The position numbers were made by a program, and so were the translations under genes. Positions 61,725 through 64,000 of a stretch of 64,000 bases of DNA are shown piece after piece. Numbering within the stretch: the first letter of the stretch is position 1; each line of letters opens with the position of its first letter. The stretch is from Acinetobacter oleivorans DR1 (GTDB lineage: Bacteria; Pseudomonadota; Gammaproteobacteria; Pseudomonadales; Moraxellaceae): positions 2,356,001 through 2,420,000 of the forward strand of contig NC_014259.1 of NCBI RefSeq assembly GCF_000196795.1, read 5' to 3'. The notes under the pieces are model-generated. The model was given only the letters and a program-made list of their open reading frames with translations. It made no database searches and was not told the origin of the DNA.

Positions 61725-62364
61725 TTTATTAATTACTGGAACTGTAGACACCTTACTCATGGTAGGTGCATCTGCGTTTATTGCTTTTTTAATTGGCTTA
61801 CCTATTGCTGTTGTTTTAGTTAGCACTTCTGAGCATGGCATTCATCCGTCACAAAAGATTAATCAGGCTTTGGGTTGGGTCATTAATATTACTCGTTCTG
61901 TGCCCTTTCTTATTTTAATGGTTGCACTTATTCCGCTTACTCGCTGGATTGTAGGTACAAGTTATGGCGTTTGGGCAGCCGTTGTTCCATTGACGATTGC
62001 GGCAATTCCCTTTTTTGCTCGTATTGCAGAAGTCAGCTTACGTGAAGTCGACCAAGGCTTAATTGAAGCTGCTCAAGCCATGGGTTGTAACCGTAAACAA
62101 ATTATTTGGCATGTGCTTTTACCAGAGGCTTTGCCGGGTATTGTGGCAGGCTTTACCGTGACTATTGTGACTATGATTAACTCCTCTGCGATTGCTGGTG
62201 CTATTGGTGCAGGTGGTCTAGGAGACATCGCATATAGATATGGTTATCAACGTTTTGATATGCAAATTATGTTGGCTGTAATTTTTGTGCTGATTGTTTT
62301 AGTCATGTTAGTACAAGCGACTGGCGATGCATTAGCCCAGCAACTTGATAAACGTAAAGTTTAA
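61705..62364 (+). CDS. metI: MetI-like ABC permease
   Basis: A 219-residue permease with five membrane segments and the methionine-importer pattern (LINVTRSVPFLILMVALIPLTR-type near residue 55, EAAQAMGCNRKQIIWHVLLPEALPG as the EAA loop near 130). The ATG at 61705 overlaps metN by 20 bp; GAGG lies upstream. With MetN and the two MetQ-like proteins it forms a methionine/organosulfur importer. Confidence 0.88.
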   Translation: MHDQLIDLLITGTVDTLLMVGASAFIAFLIGLPIAVVLVSTSEHGIHPSQKINQALGWVINITRSVPFLILMVALIPLTRWIVGTSYGVWAAVVPLTIAAIPFFARIAEVSLREVDQGLIEAAQAMGCNRKQIIWHVLLPEALPGIVAGFTVTIVTMINSSAIAGAIGAGGLGDIAYRYGYQRFDMQIMLAVIFVLIVLVMLVQATGDALAQQLDKRKV

Positions 62365-62384
62365 AAGCAATACACCCCCGCTCT

Positions 62385-62405
62385 AGCCATGACTTTGTCA
62401 TGGCT
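62385..62405. terminator. Hairpin after metI
   Basis: AGCCATGA (62385-62392) and TCATGGCT (62398-62405) pair around CTTTG, then TTTC. Weak T run, so termination is plausible but not certain. Confidence 0.55.
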
Positions 62406-62457
62406 TTCATGTAAAATCAGCGACAATTTTTAATTTACACATTTGTGAGTGGTTTTC

Positions 62458-63549
62458 ATGGGTTTTAATTGCGGTATTGTTGGTCTGCCAAACGTAGGGA
62501 AATCTACCCTTTTCAATGCATTAACGAAAGCAGCGATTGCAGCGGAAAACTTCCCTTTCTGTACCATTGAACCAAACACAGGTATTGTTCCTGTACCAGA
62601 TCCGCGTTTAGACAAACTTGCTGCGATTGTTAAACCACAGCGTATTTTGCCAACTACAATGGAATTTGTGGACATTGCAGGTCTTGTTGCTGGTGCATCA
62701 AAAGGTGAAGGCTTAGGTAACCAATTCCTTGCTAACATCCGTGAAACTGATGCAATCGCTCATGTTGTACGTTGTTTCGAAGACGAAAACGTAATTCACG
62801 TAAATGGTAAAATTGATCCATTAGACGATATCGCAACTATTAATACTGAACTTGCGCTTGCCGATCTTGAAACTGTTGCTAAAGCAATTTTACGCTTAAC
62901 TAAAGTTGCTAAAGGCGGTGACAAAGAAGCTGTAGCAACTAAAGCAGTTTTAGAAAAAATCCAACCTTTACTTGACGAAGGTAAACCAGCTCGCGCGGCT
63001 GATTTGTCTGATGACGAACGTAAATTAGTTCGTGGTTTTGGTTTAATGACTTTAAAACCAACCATGTATATTGCAAACGTTGCAGAAGATGGTTTTGAAA
63101 ACAACCCACACTTAGAAGCAGTTAAAAAACTAGCGGCTGAAGAAAACGCAATTGTTGTTCCTCTTTGCAACCAGATCGAAGCTGAAATTTCATTATTAGA
63201 AGATGAAGATCGTGCTGAGTTCTTAGAAGCAATGGGTATGGAAGAACCAGGCTTAAATGTGGTTATTCGTGCAGGTTATGCGCTTTTAGGTTTACAGACT
63301 TATTTCACTGCTGGTGTCCAAGAAGTTCGTGCTTGGACAGTAAAAGTTGGTGCAACCGCTCCTCAAGCAGCTGGTGTAATTCATACTGACTTCGAAAAAG
63401 GCTTTATCCGTGCTGAAGTTGTTGCATATGATGACTTTGTACAATACAACGGTGAAAACGGCGCTAAAGAAGCTGGTAAATGGCGTTTAGAAGGTAAAAC
63501 TTACGTTGTTCAAGACGGCGATGTAATGCACTTCCGCTTTAACGTTTAA
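62458..63549 (+). CDS. ychF: Ribosome-associated ATPase YchF
   Basis: A 363-residue Obg-like P-loop protein: G1 GLPNVGKST (about 9-17), G3 DIAGLVAGASKGEGLGNQFL, followed by an insertion with conserved coiled region and a C-terminal TGS-like domain ending MHFRFNV. YchF prefers ATP to GTP and binds ribosomes. ATG at 62458 gives MGFNCGIVG; a GTG three codons up is in frame and not favoured. Own terminator. Confidence 0.95.
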   Translation: MGFNCGIVGLPNVGKSTLFNALTKAAIAAENFPFCTIEPNTGIVPVPDPRLDKLAAIVKPQRILPTTMEFVDIAGLVAGASKGEGLGNQFLANIRETDAIAHVVRCFEDENVIHVNGKIDPLDDIATINTELALADLETVAKAILRLTKVAKGGDKEAVATKAVLEKIQPLLDEGKPARAADLSDDERKLVRGFGLMTLKPTMYIANVAEDGFENNPHLEAVKKLAAEENAIVVPLCNQIEAEISLLEDEDRAEFLEAMGMEEPGLNVVIRAGYALLGLQTYFTAGVQEVRAWTVKVGATAPQAAGVIHTDFEKGFIRAEVVAYDDFVQYNGENGAKEAGKWRLEGKTYVVQDGDVMHFRFNV

Positions 63550-63561
63550 GTTTAAAGCTTA

Positions 63562-63595
63562 AAAAAAAGCCCCAATATATTGGGGCTTTTTTTAT
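63562..63595. terminator. Bidirectional terminator after ychF
   Basis: AAAAAGCCCCAATATATTGGGGCTTTTTTT: self-complementary arms with A and T tracts. Confidence 0.92.
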
Positions 63596-63597
63596 AT

Positions 63598-64000
63598 TTA
63601 ATGACTTAAATCCATCGCCTCTCGTTTACTGCGCGCCTCTTGTAAAATACGCGCATGCAAAGGCTTTCTAAAACCTAGCATAAATATAAATTCTGCCAAT
63701 ACAAATAACGGCCCAATCGCAAGTCCTATTACATCATCCACAAAAGCTGGTTTTTTCTTTTCGAAATAATGCCCAACAAACTGAAAGACCCACCCCACCA
63801 CAAAGAAGCCAATACTTGCTGCTAACCATTCTCCCCAAGATAATTGAGCAATTTGGCTCGCCAGTGGATAGACAGCGACTAAAAGAATCAGCATGAGTAA
63901 ACCAAATACTTTATCTAAAATAAAATAATAAATCGTACTAGCTGCAATCAACACTATAGCTAAAGTAAATTTAAAACTACCAATATCTATCCCAGCTCTT
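63598..64000 (-). CDS. DUF962/Mpo1-like membrane protein, partial
   Basis: The frame runs from the stop at 63598 to the right edge without interruption, at least 133 residues; the start is outside the window (a GTG at 63954 is internal). The visible part has two to three hydrophobic segments and the family motif GHYFEKKKPAFVDD, with IGPLFVLAEF after it, as in Mpo1/YGL010w-like proteins, iron-dependent dioxygenases of 2-hydroxy fatty acids in yeast. Bacterial function is unknown. Confidence 0.75.
   Translation of the reverse strand, partial: RAGIDIGSFKFTLAIVLIAASTIYYFILDKVFGLLMLILLVAVYPLASQIAQLSWGEWLAASIGFFVVGWVFQFVGHYFEKKKPAFVDDVIGLAIGPLFVLAEFIFMLGFRKPLHARILQEARSKREAMDLSH

Noticed and set aside
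62796..63170. Antisense 124-codon frame within ychF
   Set aside because: Mirror of ychF codon bias; no ribosome site or family signature.

Overview
The window is chromosomal DNA of an Acinetobacter from the calcoaceticus-baumannii complex: low GC (roughly 39% by eye), long AT-rich intergenic stretches, DcaP-like porin, PACE-family efflux protein, and an intrinsic class D beta-lactamase between fxsA and a GNAT acetyltransferase, the same place where A. baumannii carries its OXA-51-type gene. The enzyme reads closer, from memory, to the OXA-213-like group than to OXA-51, which points to A. pittii, A. calcoaceticus or a close relative rather than A. baumannii itself. No insertion sequence, prophage, integron or CRISPR array is visible; nearly all of it looks like core chromosome.

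Layout. 1-5.2 kb: end of a DUF2058 gene, an MsbA-type ABC exporter overlapping a MaoC-like dehydratase, an AraC regulator, gcvH and a sirtuin that has lost most zinc cysteines. 5.6-11.5 kb: proline use (putP symporter, Lrp-type regulator, putA lacking the N-terminal DNA-binding domain). 11.6-21.8 kb: housekeeping and envelope genes (GrpB-like, trmA, phosphodiester glycosidase, LRAT-like protein, YceI, OsmC, tkt, metK, fxsA). 22.3-28.7 kb: blaOXA, GNAT and XRE-cupin pair, ruvC, nnr, queG, bioB. 28.8-35.5 kb: small hypotheticals and a four-gene chaperone-usher fimbrial operon (pilin, chaperone, usher, two-domain tip subunit). 35.6-43.1 kb: accessory-like regulators, each beside a membrane protein (AraC/fatty-acid-hydroxylase-like, LysR/DMT exporter, NCS1 permease, PACE/LysR). 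43.1-44.6 kb: a 1.2-kb AT-rich gene desert ending in a CAU tRNA gene whose acceptor stem fits tRNA-Ile2. 44.6-48.4 kb: a haem-oxygenase-like enzyme and a TetR regulator diverging from a near-perfect Fur box, then a PlsC-like acyltransferase, YebC and an Lrp regulator. 48.8-53.4 kb: DcaP-like porin and a gltIJKL glutamate/aspartate importer, which could jointly take up dicarboxylic compounds (inference). 53.9-62.4 kb: a GST diverging from a seven-gene organosulfur cluster (two SfnB-like flavoproteins, an FMN-dependent monooxygenase, two membrane-anchored MetQ-like binding proteins, MetN, MetI). 62.5-64 kb: ychF and the 3' part of a DUF962/Mpo1-like membrane protein running off the right edge.

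Most units end in strong GC stem-loops with T tracts, many serving convergent genes. The most interesting signals are regulatory DNA not explained by the genes: the Fur box, repeated AAAGTTC elements in front of the beta-lactamase, an inter-cistronic 13-bp hairpin in the glt operon, paired palindromes before the NCS1 permease, and a 12-bp tandem repeat in the GST/sulfur divergent promoter region. All functional names come from reading motifs and recall of families; no database search was possible.
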